Origin: Protopterus annectens
Lineage: Eukaryota > Chordata > Ceratodontiformes > Protopteridae
Assembly (NCBI RefSeq): GCF_019279795.1
Contig: NC_056744.1
Coordinates: 1,506,325,643-1,506,389,642 of the forward strand
DNA length: 64,000 nt
Direction of reading: 5' to 3'
The position numbers and the translations under genes were made by a program. A model generated the notes under the pieces. The model made no database searches. It was not told the origin of the DNA and saw only the letters and a list, made by a program, of their open reading frames with translations. Positions 34,560 to 46,819 of this stretch are shown one piece after another. Every line of letters starts with the position of its first letter. The first letter of the stretch is position 1.

Positions 34560-36592
34560 CTAGGGGTCGGCTTGCACCTGTCTGTTAGGCTTTTCTTTAT
34601 ACTGGCCAAGCTCTTGCTACCCCCATAATGCCTTTAGGTTATAACTCATACCATCGTTCCGCCCCAAAAACGACAAGAGCACAAAAGGAGGGGAGTATCT
34701 ATATTCATCAAAGATACCTACACTCCAGGTTAGTAGTGGCACTTCGAAGCATCGGAAACCATCCATGTGCAACTAACAGCAGGCAAAACAGAACACCCTC
34801 CTATTACAGGAACCTGTTATTGTGACTTCAACTACCCAAGCATTTGACTAGGAAAACTACTCAAGCCCAAACACCCTCACCCAATGGTTCTAAACAAATT
34901 TCCCTGGACTTCCATATCCCATCCGGTGAACCCCGTCCATAAATAGACAATCACAAGGCCTTCTTAGTTACGCTAGGAAACATGTATGAAACACCCATAT
35001 ATTGCTCTGAATTGTTGCATAACGGTACAAAATATACTGAACTGACATCACAGATGCACAGGTGAAAGCTGCCCTCTCCAACGCAAAAAACACAGCATCT
35101 GTGTGACCGGAGGGTGTCCCAGGCTGTGTCTTACACGAGCTCCAAGAAGAACTGAACATTACATGTTACATTAAGTCACTGTTCAAGTGGTCCCACACCC
35201 AAAGGTGGTGCCACAAACGGGATCCGGAAATAAGCCCCCATAGTCTGACTAGTCTGGTCTGTAAAGCTATGGAGGCGTATTATCATGGAACTCATAAAGA
35301 CACTGGAACCTACCCAATTCGGCTTTGTTAAGGGCAGATCTTGCCTCTTAAACCTAGTTGATTTCTTTGAAACAGTTACGAAAGCCATAGATGAGGGTCC
35401 ACACAGCCTACCTGGACCCTTAAAAGAAACCGACACAATACCCCCCACGGGCATTATAAATAAGCTTACCAGCTTAAATATCAACCCCTATATCACAAGA
35501 TGGGTTGCAAACTGGCTCAGAGATAGATCTCACATGGTCAGAATCGCACGTGCCATGTCCCAATCCAAACCACCTACATGTGGCGTCCCACAGCGCTCAG
35601 TTCTGGCACCTCTGGGGATTATGGCTGACAAAGTTCGCAGATGACTGCAAACTCCATAATCAAATCTCCAGCTGACACAAGCATCCTCCAAAAGGGTCTC
35701 ACAGAGACGGATGCTTGGTGCCAGAGCCACGACCTCAAGCTAAATGGTAAAAGTGCATAGTCATCCCCTTTGGGAAAACACAAGTGCCATAAATTACCAC
35801 ATAGGTGGTAATCCATTAATAACGGAAGAAGTAATTAGAGATTTGGGGACCATCAGATAGTAATCTCTCCTTTGATAATCACGTTGCCAAAGTGGTTAGA
35901 AAGACCTTCTATATAGCCCACCTTATCAAGTGTTCGTGATCTAGATCAAGAGAGGTCATTGTGCCCTCTACTCAGCACTCATCAGGCCCATAATTGAATA
36001 CAATGCCTTTGGGATGTACCTTACCCGATACCTGCAACAACTGGAGAGACCCCAAAAGTACCTCACCAAGAGGATCATGGGCTACAAACAGATGTCCTAT
36101 GCAGCTCGACTAAAGAAACTCCAGCTCTACTCAGTTGATTACGCCCACAGCCAGCATATCTATATGCCTGTACAAAGCCATGTCAAACCCAGAATTAATG
36201 GACATGCTCCACCTCAAAATCCAAGTCCCTTAGAGCTACATGCTCCAGGGACCTAAACCTCAGCACAAAATAAATAGGACATGCTGGAGGGACAGATTCA
36301 TTTCTCACTCTGGAATAGAATCCCAATTCATGTTAGACATAGCCCCTCGCTGACCCTCTTCAAGCGAAATTTGGACAAGTGGATGGGAAATCACAAATTC
36401 ACTCCTGGGATCTCTCCTGTGTCCCTGCTAGACAGAGGCACAGTAAACTAATCTTAAAAGGGTACCTTCTGTGACCTACTTTACAGAGGCACATTAGGCT
36501 AATCTAATAGGGAGGCGGAAGCCAAATACACTCTGGCTAGGCTTATAAATGCCCTAGGGCAGATGGCCTAGCATCTAGCTATGAACCTATAA
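34560..36592 (+). mobile_element. CR1/L2-like LINE, internally deleted
   Basis: This LINE encoded an endonuclease-RT. A decayed endonuclease block near 34800-34850 reads CDFNYPSI. The RT (35285-35644) has QFGFVKGRSCLLNLVDFFE, then jumps to LINKLTSLNINPYITRWV with WLRDRSHMVRI and GVPQRSVLAPLG, skipping the usual central Asp block. FADDCKLHN follows in another frame near 35630. ALIRPIIEYNAFGM and KYLTKRIMGY (about 35970-36085) and YKAMSNPELMDMLHLK (about 36165-36215) are the C-terminal region. The 3' end carries TAGCTATGAACCTATAATG. The same family occurs at 45403-45910 and 53356-53774. Confidence 0.82.
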
Positions 36593-37065
36593 TGCTTTGC
36601 AAATGTATACAAATCATAGTTCAGTACCTACCATGATATCATTTTGTGGTTACAGAGAACAGCTGGGTAAACATTAAAACAAAAACAAAACAAAAAAATG
36701 AATAATTTTATTTTATTTATTTATTTTTTTTTTTGCAAAATCTCTTGCAACTTTATTATGAGGAGTATAACAGGAAATTAAATTATTTGTGAAAGAAAGA
36801 TGCTTCCAGATATGACTAATACATTTTAATATATATGTATCTATATGAATTTACTACATGCAGATTTGTTTACATACCTTCTTGACATTTCTTTTTGCAT
36901 AACATATATCTTGCTATAGTTGCTGAGAAGGAATAAAGATGATTAAGTTGAACCGATATACTGTGCCTGCGTATCTTCAAAATCTGTATATCTATGTGGA
37001 AGATCCAACTGTAGCGCAGTGTATATTAATTGACACAGGTTTAAACTCATATTGTTCTTCTCCAG
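36593..37065. other. Intron-like sequence before the TRIM exon
   Basis: It contains an (ATTT)-rich run near 36710-36735. A pyrimidine-rich stretch TTGTTCTTCTCCAG at its end serves as splice acceptor for the exon at 37066. Confidence 0.4.
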
Positions 37066-37299
37066 GCTACAACCCAGAGTTTGGAACAACACATTAAGTC
37101 AGAATTTGCCACATTGCACCAGTTTCTCCAGGACAAGGAGCATCAGCTAATCCAACAGCTTGAGGATGAAACCAAAGAAGTACTAGGAAAAATGGAGGAA
37201 AACTTGAGGAGAATTAAAGAGACAACTGAAAGTATTCAAAGGCAGATATCAGACATTGCATCAAAACTGCAACAGGAAGATTCTCAGCTTTTTCTCACA
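37066..37299 (+). CDS. TRIM-family coiled-coil exon (single internal exon)
   Basis: The exon is 234 bp, 78 codons without a stop, the usual size of the coiled-coil exon in TRIM E3 ubiquitin ligase genes. It translates to ATTQSLEQHIKSEFATLHQF and then LQDKEHQLIQQLEDE, EENLRRIKETTESIQ and ISDIASKLQQEDSQLFLT, a charged heptad helix like TRIM coiled coils that mediate dimer formation. The acceptor CTTCTCCAG and the donor ACA|GTAAGA are both intact and the frame is phase 0 at both ends. RING, B-box and B30.2/SPRY exons were not found in the window. It may be part of a gene that extends outside, or a duplicated lone exon. Confidence 0.8.
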
Positions 37300-37727
37300 G
37301 TAAGAAATATTTACAGTCTTGTTTATTTTTTGTGATTCATTTGTAATGAAATAAATAGGAAACAAGAGCAAAATTTTAGTGTAATGGCGTGGTGTATATT
37401 ATATAGTTTTATTAAAAATTATTATTGTGTAACTAGAAGGAGACTATAGAGTATTATGGGTTTGCAGACAGATGAACAGTGGTAAAAAAGGCGTTCATTG
37501 AAATTATCTTGGCTTAAGAATTTATAATTGCTTGGGTAACCCTTGACTGACCTTTGTTTGGGGCAGCTTCACACACATCCAACTAAATAAAATCTACTCA
37601 AGCATTATAGCATACTCACATATGTTTACACAATGACAAGCATGCACATGTGCAAATTCTCATATGGTGTGGTATAGAAGATATATGTAATAAATAAAAA
37701 GTATGGTCTGAGCACAGTGAATAATTC
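37300..37727. other. Sequence after the TRIM exon
   Basis: It starts with a canonical splice donor. No downstream exon was recognised here. Confidence 0.4.
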
Positions 37728-38326
37728 GGGTATATATTAGAAAACTGAACGTTCAAAATTTAGAGTGTTCTAATATCGAACCGTATGAATCGAAAATTCA
37801 AAACATCGAACATACAAAACAGCAAATATTTTCCTAGGGAAATAATTTGCTGTTTCAAAACACATACACACAACACAAGCACACCAAACAAACAGCAATC
37901 CACACACATACACCTAAACTCTTACACCTAACCCTACACTAAACCATACATACACCACTAACTATCTACTTACCTTAACCCAAACCCTAACCCTAAGGTC
38001 TCCTCACCTGCACCCTAACCCTAACTCACCTACCCCCCCAACCCTCACGTCCACACAATCGCACACTTACCTGACTTGTGCCCTAACCCTAACTCACCTA
38101 ACCTGCCCTAACCCTCACGTCCACACAATCGCACACCTACCTGAACCCGACCCATAACTTTCCACCACAGCACTGAAAATACCAAAGCAACAGAAACGGA
38201 CAACCAAATTCTTTCCCTAGGAAAAAATTCAGTTTTTTGTTTCTTTGATATTTTCAGCGTTCGCTGAAAATGGGTTGATATTAGAACACTCGAAATTTTG
38301 AACGTTCAGTGTTCTAATATAGACCC
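37728..38326. mobile_element. TIR element of the GGGTCTATAT family with 9 bp duplication
   Basis: The left end reads GGGTATATATTAGAAAACTG. The reverse complement of the right end reads GGGTCTATATTAGAACACTG, and the similarity continues for about 50 bp. GAATAATTC flanks both ends (37719-37727 and 38327-38335). Near both ends of its inner part lie TTTCCTAGGGAAA-type words, also present in the copy at 43502-43929. It has no coding sequence. Confidence 0.82.
38008..38140. repeat. Tandem repeat with CCCTAA words inside the TIR element
   Basis: Two units of about 62-70 bp share CCCTAACCCTAACTCACCTA, CCCTCACGTCCACACAATCG and CACACYTACCTGA. The CCCTAACCCTAA words look telomeric but occur only in pairs. 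Confidence 0.7.
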
Positions 38327-38335
38327 GAATAATTC

Positions 38336-40011
38336 AGTACTGAGTATTTAGATTTATTAGCACTACGATGTTTTTCTTTCTTATTCATTAAAATATAAAA
38401 CTGACACTTAACAGCACATCTCCTTAGCTTGAATCTGGTAACCTTGTTCTCAGCAGTAACTCCATCTCATCCAATTTCATATAAAGTCTCAAATTTAGCA
38501 TTATAAAGAAGATTCAGGATGTGCTTTAGGCTGACTGACATATCCTAAGAACATTCACAGCCAGTGATCCCTCTGTTTTCCTTTGTACTTAGCCTGAAAT
38601 GTTCTCCCCCCCCCTTCCCTAAGTGTATACTCCTCCTGCTGCCTGTTCATCATGGAATGGAGAAGTAGTACATTCTGCCCTCTTTGTCATTATTTGTCCA
38701 TTCCCACTTCTGTGGTAAAACATGTCAGCTGCCTGTCTGAATCAGCGTAATACTGGACTGGATGCTGTTACTGAAATTATGTCACCAAATAATTTATTTA
38801 TTTATTTACCTTTTGTATCTTCTTGCCTCCAAGCTCGCTGAATGTTTCCCTTTTTATTTTGACCCTGTGCCCTTGATACCTCTGACTGCTGCTTTTCAGA
38901 CTACAGCCAAATTATACTAATCAACAGGTTGAACCCCTTGACCACACAGATAGCTGACCTTCCAGTAACCGATTAGTAGTGCATGGAGAGCAAGAGATCC
39001 TATAGAGAGATGTGGGACAGGCACCAGTAGCCATCATATGTGTGCAGCTTGGCAGAACTCTTAACTTACATGGAGTGGCACATAGAAAGACATCAGGACA
39101 TTTTGTCACTATGACTACTTAATCAAGCCAGCATCAAGGTTCCTTGTCTCCACCAGAGGTCTTGCAGACAAAGGTTTCCTCTGACTTTTCCTCATGATAT
39201 AGGGAGCTGGTCAACAGTTACTTCATCCTATTCTCCTAAGCTAACCCTACCCATGGTCTAAGCTCATTCACTATCTCTAATCACGAGTGACACTGACAAA
39301 CACACTGCCTCTGTACCATTAGGCTGCCTGGTGTAACCTAAACTAATTTTTGTGCACAGGCAAACTCTTCTACAAGACAACAGTTTTGCTACTTCAGTAA
39401 TAACTCTACGGTTTAACAGTGAAAGAGAAGTGGGAGGTGGTGCAATGCACAATCATGGACTTGTAATATTGAAACTGGAACTACGAGGTGCATAGATGCT
39501 TGCATTTTATAAATTAATTTTAGCTGACACAATTTCAGCCAGTGTTGAGGATATTCCTAGACAGTTTACACAGAATTCAGGGCACTATTTTTGCTGTTCT
39601 TAATTCAGTGAGTGGTGCCAATTTGTAGACACCAGAAGCACAGGTGAACTACAGTCTGAACTGCACAACATGTCACAAGTGCAAATGAGTGCATAATCAT
39701 GTGGAAATGCTGCTATACAACCAAATACATAAATAATGAGATATAATATGAGGCATCAGAAAACTACGGTAGCACAGCTGGCTAAGTGGCTAAACTGCTG
39801 CCGCAGTGGTTTGGCATTCAATCCTCACCTCCACTCACACTTTCTATTGATTATTTTTTATTCTCCCCATATTGCATGTGTTTTTGTGTTGATACTGTTT
39901 TCTCCTACCCCGCAGCAGACATGTTGGTCATTTTAATGCTCTAAACTGTCCATATGTTGGAGAGTTAGTCCCCAAATGTCCATTCTCAGCCATTTGCACA
40001 AGCCAAATACT
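38336..40011. other. Non-coding interval
   Basis: No gene was recognised. A weak tRNA-like segment at 39768-39830 (GGTAGCACAGCTGGCTAAGT, TTGGCATTCAATCCTC) may be a SINE remnant. Confidence 0.4.
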
Positions 40012-40373
40012 CGTGGACTGCACACTATCCCCAAAGACTACAGAGTTGCAAGTTTTTAGCAGACTGAATGCAACAACCTGCCCTGTAAAAGATTACGCAC
40101 CTACCATATTAACTCAGTATAGCTGTGGACTGTATCCCCTAAGACTACAGAGTTGCAATTATTTAACAGACTAAATACAACAGCCAGCATAATAGTTAAG
40201 ATCTCAACCTCACTGATATAATGTACAGGTTTTGTTTATATTCTGTTTAGTGACTAGGATTGTAATAGTCTGCAGACTGATAGCCTAGTATTTACCTATG
40301 AATCTACTAACCTATTTCTGACCCCTTGGGTATTCTATCTACTAGCATATTTCTGGCCCCTTGGGTATTCTAA

Positions 40374-40374
<1 letters not shown>

Positions 40375-40410
<36 letters not shown>
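40375..40410. repeat. (TA)n microsatellite
   Basis: About 18 TA dinucleotides. Confidence 0.95.
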
Positions 40411-40412
<2 letters not shown>

Positions 40413-40539
40413 ATAGGTTTACTATCACATTTTCCATAGAGTCTCCTGTTCAGCGAATGCCACTGTGCATTCACTCATACGTGGATGATGTTATGTATGG
40501 AGATCGTGTGACAGTGCTGATCTCTGAGTTGGAATAAAG

Positions 40540-40760
40540 AAATGGCAGGGGGTGTGGAGGGTGCAGGGGGCTTGGCCCCCTGCAAAAACATTACTGTCAG
40601 TGCTATGCAGTACAAATCTGGTACTTATTGCTGCACAGCGGACAACGGAATTCAGAAGTCGAATTCGACTTCTCCTCAATTAGGTTGTCGATATTCCAAC
40701 CTAATCAGTATTCTGCACATCGAACATGCAAACTGCAATTTTGAATGGTTTATGTTCTGA
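40540..40760. repeat. Possible fragment of the GGGTCTATAT TIR family
   Basis: It holds GGGGGCTTGGCCCCCTGC, a GC stem like those in the copies at 4633 and 43502, then ATCGAACATGCAAACTGC and TTCTGACGTTTGATGTTTTG, which resemble family ends. Termini could not be paired. Confidence 0.4.
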
Positions 40761-41009
40761 CGTTTGATGTTTTGAAAGCAACTGGGAATCATAGCTAGGC
40801 TAAGAAAAGGCACCTTGGGTTGATAGCCTTGCTTTCTACTATGATGGCATAATGCCAAGTGCTTACATATCTAATCTATTAACTCGGTATAGCTGTGGAC
40901 TGTACCCATCCCACAAAACTACAGAATTGCAAGTTTTTAACAGACTAAATGCAACAACTAGCCCTACAAATATTTACAGACCAGACCTAACGTATTAACT
41001 CACTGTAAG

Positions 41010-42380
41010 GGGAATTTACTTGTTCATTCTGTTATCATCTTAGTCACTCTCTTTTCAGAGTACCAGTAAAAGTTTAATGTCTTGTTATCTGCTTGATCTG
41101 TGTTTAGTAGTCTGCTGTTGACAGTTTTACAATACTAGAGTCAAAGATAGCCTCCACTACCCTTCAGCACCTTAGGTTTAACCTCTCCTTCCCACTGTTA
41201 TGAATAACTCATGCCTTATTCTACCTGGCAGACAGCACTCTCATAATTGGTATTTCTAGCTGCTGCATTTGTGAATATCCCTCTTTTCTGTATAGGTAGT
41301 TCTATATTGATTTGCTTCTTCCCTTCTTTTCCACATCTTGATTTACTGATAATTACTTACCCCATTACTATTATGTCTTTCTTCCATCATTGTTTTTATT
41401 CTACAACTTTAAATACTACACATTTTAAGATTTATGTTTTGCATTTACACTAGGAAGCACCATTTGTTGCTTATGAGCAAACCCCAGCAGTGCCAACTCC
41501 TCTGATTTGTTTTAGCAATGTACTAGTCCTAAGGGGCTGGAACCTGATCCTTTAAATAGGTTGTTTTTTTGCAGCATTTCTGCTCCAGTCCTCTACCCCA
41601 GATCCCACCCACCCCATCTCCTCTACAATTATACATCTACTAATCCCTCTTCCTCCTTCATCAAGTATCCACCCCTTCCCATCTCAGCTATCCAATCACT
41701 GTCACCATTACCTCACCAAAACACCTCCTTCACTCAACTCAATACACACCTGCTTCACCATCCTATACTTTAATAAATTTAACTCTTTGTACTCCAACTC
41801 TGCTTAGACCCTAACATTATCACCACACTAGCTTTTTCTCTCACTTTTTGAAAGTATCTTTCATCATCAGTCTCCTATCATATTACTTGTAATCTCTCCT
41901 TCTTGACATACTACAGCAAATAAGACTTAACTTTGTCCAGAGTTTCAACCGTCCTAAGACACCAACAAATGCACCAAAAACGGTGACCTTTAACTATTTA
42001 CCGGCCTACAAATATGCTTTTACTTTGTTCATCTTTCTCAGTACTCCTACTGCTGTCATACATCACATCCTGTCTGCTCCCTATCCCACCAGTCTATCTT
42101 TCTCCCACACTTACCCGTATAACATACCACTGTCCCAGTACATCCACCATAATAGCATAAAACGTATTCATTATATGACCACACACAATATATAAGCATA
42201 GACTTCTTAATTCCCCTCCTTATCCATGTAAATTAGAATTTCACCTAATGATCAATGTACCAAAATTCACATCCCTATGCAAACACTCAAAAGACATTGC
42301 CACATGTGGTAATGTACACCTTAATCCAGGACACAATATACCACATCCATACAATGATACCCCATTCACTACCACCTCAG
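41010..42380. other. Pyrimidine-rich non-coding interval, perhaps a LINE 5' region
   Basis: It is rich in C and T (for example 41580-41760). It precedes a LINE endonuclease and may be that element's 5' part, but no ORF1 motif was seen. Confidence 0.35.
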
Positions 42381-43355
42381 TATCTAAAAACTGCTTCTAT
42401 AAACATCTGTAGTATGTCAAAAAAAGTACCTGAATTTCATTGCTGGATCTCTTGGTAGTTAGAAGATATACTCGCAGTCTGAGAAATGCAGCTCAAACCT
42501 AATATAAAAGATACTGAAATTCTTCCCCGGGTTACACTGTCTTTCATTCTGATAGAATACAAAAAAAGAAGGAGGGACTATCCTCTTTTCTAACTCTCTC
42601 ATTCTCTCTCTACCACACCATTAGTCCACCAAAATTTCACAACTTCTAATCTCTCTACATAAAGTCAGTAACCACTAAAATTGTGCATAATCTTGCTCTG
42701 CATTCCTCCAGGAAACAACATACCTGTTCTATACAACATCCTACACTGGATACCCACTGACATATCTTATGAAACCATTGTTCTTGGAGACGTTAATATA
42801 GACTGACAAAACCTTGTAGGTAACTACCACACTGCTAGTATTAACCTTTATGTATTTTGCTCAACCTATGGCCTCCTTTACTTGTAACAACAAAAATACC
42901 AATACTGGCTCTACTCTAGATCGTATCCCTGCCTAAAACCCTAGTCTCTGCTTCTCATCAGGAACCCTCCCTGACTCCATCAGCGACCATCATCCTACTG
43001 TGTCTGTAGATTTCCTACCTCCTATACAAAACATCAGTAATATAATGAATCCCACATCCTTACTAGTTTTTGCTTAGAGGCCTCAACAGTATTTCTTAAA
43101 TCCCTGAAATGGTCTTCCCTCCATGCATTATTACAAGATGAAGCAATTCTTACATTCAGTACACTCTTCCTTAGCACTCTAAATAGTCTTGCTCATATAA
43201 GAAGGAATAGAGTGAAAACCAGATAGACAGGCAGCCTGGTGATCTCACACTAGCAAAACTCTAATGAAAGAAAAGATAAATCCTTGAGAGAATGACACCA
43301 AACAAAACCCTAGCACATCTCCAAAACTGCAACCATCTCTGAAATCTAGTAAAAA

Positions 43356-43373
43356 AAAAAAAAAAAAAGTCAT
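43356..43373. repeat. Poly-A tract
   Basis: An uninterrupted run of A residues inside the LINE. Confidence 0.8.
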
Positions 43374-43501
43374 TATAGACAGAAAACAGTATTACTTGCA
43401 TCCTGAACTCAGCTTATCTTAAAGCATAATCCTAAAAGTTCCGGTATTTAGTAAATAAAGTCTTATATCCTGGCACACTTTATATTCTAACCACTTGACC
43501 A

Positions 43502-43929
43502 GGGTCTTTATTAAATCACCGAAGGCTTAAAAAAGCGAACAGTGATTGATTGACCCTATGTAAGCTAAAGCTTACAATGTTGAAGTGTCAGAACAGTGAT
43601 TTTTTTCCAAGGGAAACAAAATCGCTGTTCCAACAAAAAAAAAAAACAAAAAAACAAAAATCAATTTGAAACATTACATTAAGTGGGGGGCTTCGTCCCC
43701 CACACCCCCTGATGTGGGGGGCTGTACCCCCACACCCCCTACTTAAATATACCAACTCCGGGACTGCACTACAGTGCCAAAAACAGCAAAGTACCGAAGC
43801 AGCCAAGTGAATTCTTTCCCAGGAAAAGAATTTGCTTAACAGCCACCTCGTTATTTTGCGTTCTCAGCCTTTTCTGTTTGACCAAGATGAATTTGAAAGA
43901 ATGCGTCTTCGGTCTTCTGATATAGACCC
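43502..43929. mobile_element. TIR element of the GGGTCTATAT family nested in a LINE
   Basis: The left end reads GGGTCTTTATTAAATCACCG. The reverse complement of the right end reads GGGTCTATATCAGAAGACCG. Flanks CTTGACCA (43494-43501) and CTTCACCA (43930-43937) agree at 7 of 8 bases. Two GC-rich stems (GGGGGGCTTCGTCCCCC and GGGGGGCTGTACCCCC) lie at 43684-43737. Confidence 0.75.
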
Positions 43930-45402
43930 CTTCACCAGACCTCTATAACATAGGTACCACTGCCAAATTCAATTTCCATGTTATAGACTCTGCAGCTACT
44001 CTTATTAGCATTTCATTACCATTCCACTCCAGCCCAGTATAGTATGCGAACTGCAATAGCCCCACTTTCTCCCAACAGCTTGTTTCTACTTCTTACATAG
44101 AATATCTTTTAAGTAAACTCAAACCTTGGTCCACCTCTGTAGGGAACTTTCCTTCAGAATTCTTGAAGGCAGCCTTCTCCGCAATTGCATACCCAAGCTT
44201 TCTTTTAATCAGACGTTGCATTCAAAAATCATTTTCCTTCCTTATGGAAAAGACTCATACATTGTTCCACTACATATAGGAGGTAGCACTACAAAAATAG
44301 CAAACTTTACACCTTTTGCCATACTGTACCCAGTCTCTAAAATACTGGAAAAACAAGCATCCACAAGCAACTGTTATAGTACTTTAAGAAAACCTATCCA
44401 CCCCAATTCAACATGGCTTCCAACCAGCACATAGTACAACTGCCCTTGCATCCATCATTAAGGAAAGGTATAACAAAAAATTAGTCTCCTCCCTCTTTCT
44501 AGACCCCTCTAAAGCTTTCAGTACTGAATTCCATCCCAAGCTACTATCAAAAATGGATGCCTTACATCTGTCCAACTCTATACTTAACTGGTTTCTACCA
44601 AGCTAGCTGTATATGTTTCCCAATATTTTAAAATGTTCTGTGCTTCTCTCATTTCCTCCCAGTGAACACTGGGGTTTCACAAGGCACTCTTCTTGGCCCC
44701 CCTTCTGTTTAATATGTTTATCAACAATCTTCACACATATTCTGTACATGCTTTGCTAATACAGTATGCAGTTATTGCCACTTTCATTTGCTCAACAGAC
44801 AATCTCCCTCATCTACAGTTAACACATGATCACTCCATCTCCATCAAAAAATAGGCTGACAATCAACTTTTCCTCAACCAAAACAAAAAACTACTCTTAT
44901 TATTTCCCATGTTTCTAATATCTAACAAAGATAACTTCAAAATTTAGTCATTAAATAGCACCATTATAAAAGTAATTTCCCATTCCAAACAACTAGGGGT
45001 AATAACTGTCAACCAACTTAAATGTGATCTGCTTATTCAAAATTCCATAAAAAAACACCAGAAGCTTAGAATGCTTTATAGATCAAAGAAATGTCTTACT
45101 AAGCCCTCCAGAGCTACACTTTCTAGCTCATATCGCCTTACTTATGTACTCTGCTTCTCTCATTCTAACCAATCTGCATTACACTACATTGTAATAAAGT
45201 GACTAGGTTTGCAGAAAATCATCCAAAATAGTCCCAATCATTGCACTTCTGTTAGATGCATTAAAATAGCTCTAGCTACCTTTCTATCCCAATCATATCC
45301 AACTTCTCCAGGCACACAAAGTGATATATACTCCTTAGCTTGAACTGCTATTAGCTCTACTTTTCATCACTACCTACCTAACTGCCCCTTCACTCTTCCA
45401 TA

Positions 45403-45910
45403 GGTTCATAGGTGTATACTAGGCTAAAGACCACTAGGCCTCTTACAAGAGTAGCCATGCAACCCAAATGTAACCCACAGATTTGATTTATATAGAGGTG
45501 CTTTGCTGACTGCCTCTGTCCATAACAGGCATAGGCACCAGACCAGGGGTGACTTTCCGATTACCCATCCATTGGTCCAAGTTGCACTTAAGAGTAGGGA
45601 GGAACTTAGTAAGTCAGCATGATACTGAATAAATAGACAGGACCTTTAGGCGATCGGCACAGGACATTGTGTTTACTCCTTGTATTCTCTTTGTAAAGAA
45701 CCTTTATGGACATTCCAGTTACTGCATGTGTCTGGTCAGATTTATACCAAAGAGACATTACATTCTAGGATAGGTCTCATGAGGGCCAAGTATAGTAGTA
45801 TACTGATCTCTCTATACCTAAATGTCATGACCTTACTTATAAGTTGAGCAACATAGAAGGATTTTCTTACTAACTTGGATACTCTATACCAATATACTAT
45901 GTGGTATCCC
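45403..45910 (-). mobile_element. CR1/L2-like LINE 3' fragment nested in another LINE
   Basis: On the minus strand it reads ALMRPILECNVSLWY, then NLDQWMGNRKVTPGLVP and MDRGSQQ, then ends with CTAGTATACACCTATGAACC. These match 53356-53774 and 34560-36592. LINE sequence of the host element continues on both sides. Confidence 0.75.
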
Positions 45911-46819
45911 AGTACTGCTTAAACTTCAAGTTACCATCCAGAATAAAGTAAACCACTGCTACAATAAAGTAGCAAAATGTACTACGAACTCATCAAACAG
46001 AACCCATCACTGCTTAGCCCTAAAACAGCTTGAGAGGCTTGAATTACACAAACTACTACTCACACATAACTACTCATAGTTCACAAATTAATATATAAAC
46101 CAGAACAAAGCAAGGCCCTCCTAGACTTATTGCACATGTACACTCCTGCTAGGCCACTTCGATCTGGAAACAAATTGCTCCTCACTACTTACAACTCACA
46201 CCTGTCAGCAGGGACTTGTCTCTACTCCAGCTATGAAGCTCACTCCTGGAACACTGTCCCCTCATCCCTTAAACATACTAGCAAATTTTTCAATTTCAAG
46301 AGCAATCTAAACAAATATCTGTCTGACACCTGGAACTGTACATGCACAATCTTAAATATATATAGATGACCACCTACTCACTATAACCCTGCCTTTCTCA
46401 CCCTAAATTCACCAAGACCTCCATTTCTTAGCAGGTAGCAATGACCTAACAACAAAAGAAACTCTCAACATTTTCATCTAATAATAATCATCTCTGTCTC
46501 CATGTCCTTAATTTCCCTTTGCTCATTACGCCTCCTCATCTCATTCTGTTCCTTTCATCTATTTGGCAGCAGAATGTTGTGTTATTTTTCACCTCCATAT
46601 GTTATTTGAAATATAGCCAAAATGTTTAAATATTTTATTGCATTAGTTTGCTCGACATAGGCTTTTCACTTGCATTGTGTCTTGCTACTTGCAGTACATA
46701 TTGTATTCTTAATACTTCTGTAAATTAATTTCAATCTGTTTGAGATTTTATCTGTTATATGCACTTTGTCTCCTTGTATATAATTACTTTTTTCACTACT
46801 ATAAAATCAGTGGTGGTTG

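Larger units (their letters stand above)
40012..40960 (+). repeat. Three dispersed copies of a LINE C-terminal motif
   Basis: Near 40012, 40127 and 40895 the same roughly 65 bp segment recurs: GTGGACTGTAYCCC...ACTACAGARTTGCAAGTTTTTA...CAGACTAAATGCAACAAC. Translated, it resembles the CR1-group C-terminal FK..L motif region. The middle copy runs on to AGCCTAGTATTTACCTATGAATCTAC near 40282, like the 3' end of the CR1/L2-like family. Confidence 0.5.
42380..46800 (+). mobile_element. CR1-group LINE with nested insertions
   Basis: The endonuclease starts near 42382 with LKTASINICSMSKKVPEF, and TIVLGDVNID lies near 42780. The RT part (44126-44434) reads LHIGGSTTKIANFTPFAILY and then PVSKILEKQ. ERYNKKLVSSLFLDPSKAFS follows near 44465-44525, where family members have an LDxSKAFD box. 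The C-terminal part (46130-46369) has PLRSGN and AHSWNTVPSSLKHTSKFFNF. Stops occur throughout. A TIR element (43502-43929) and a CR1/L2-like fragment (45403-45910) are inserted in it. A related copy is at 54100-56870. The 3' limit is approximate. Confidence 0.78.

Noticed and set aside
37980..38120. Interstitial telomere array
   Set aside because: CCCTAA units never exceed two in a row and sit in a longer tandem unit inside a TIR element.
39768..39830. Functional tRNA gene
   Set aside because: Box-like words are present, but a cloverleaf could not be drawn. A SINE remnant is more likely.
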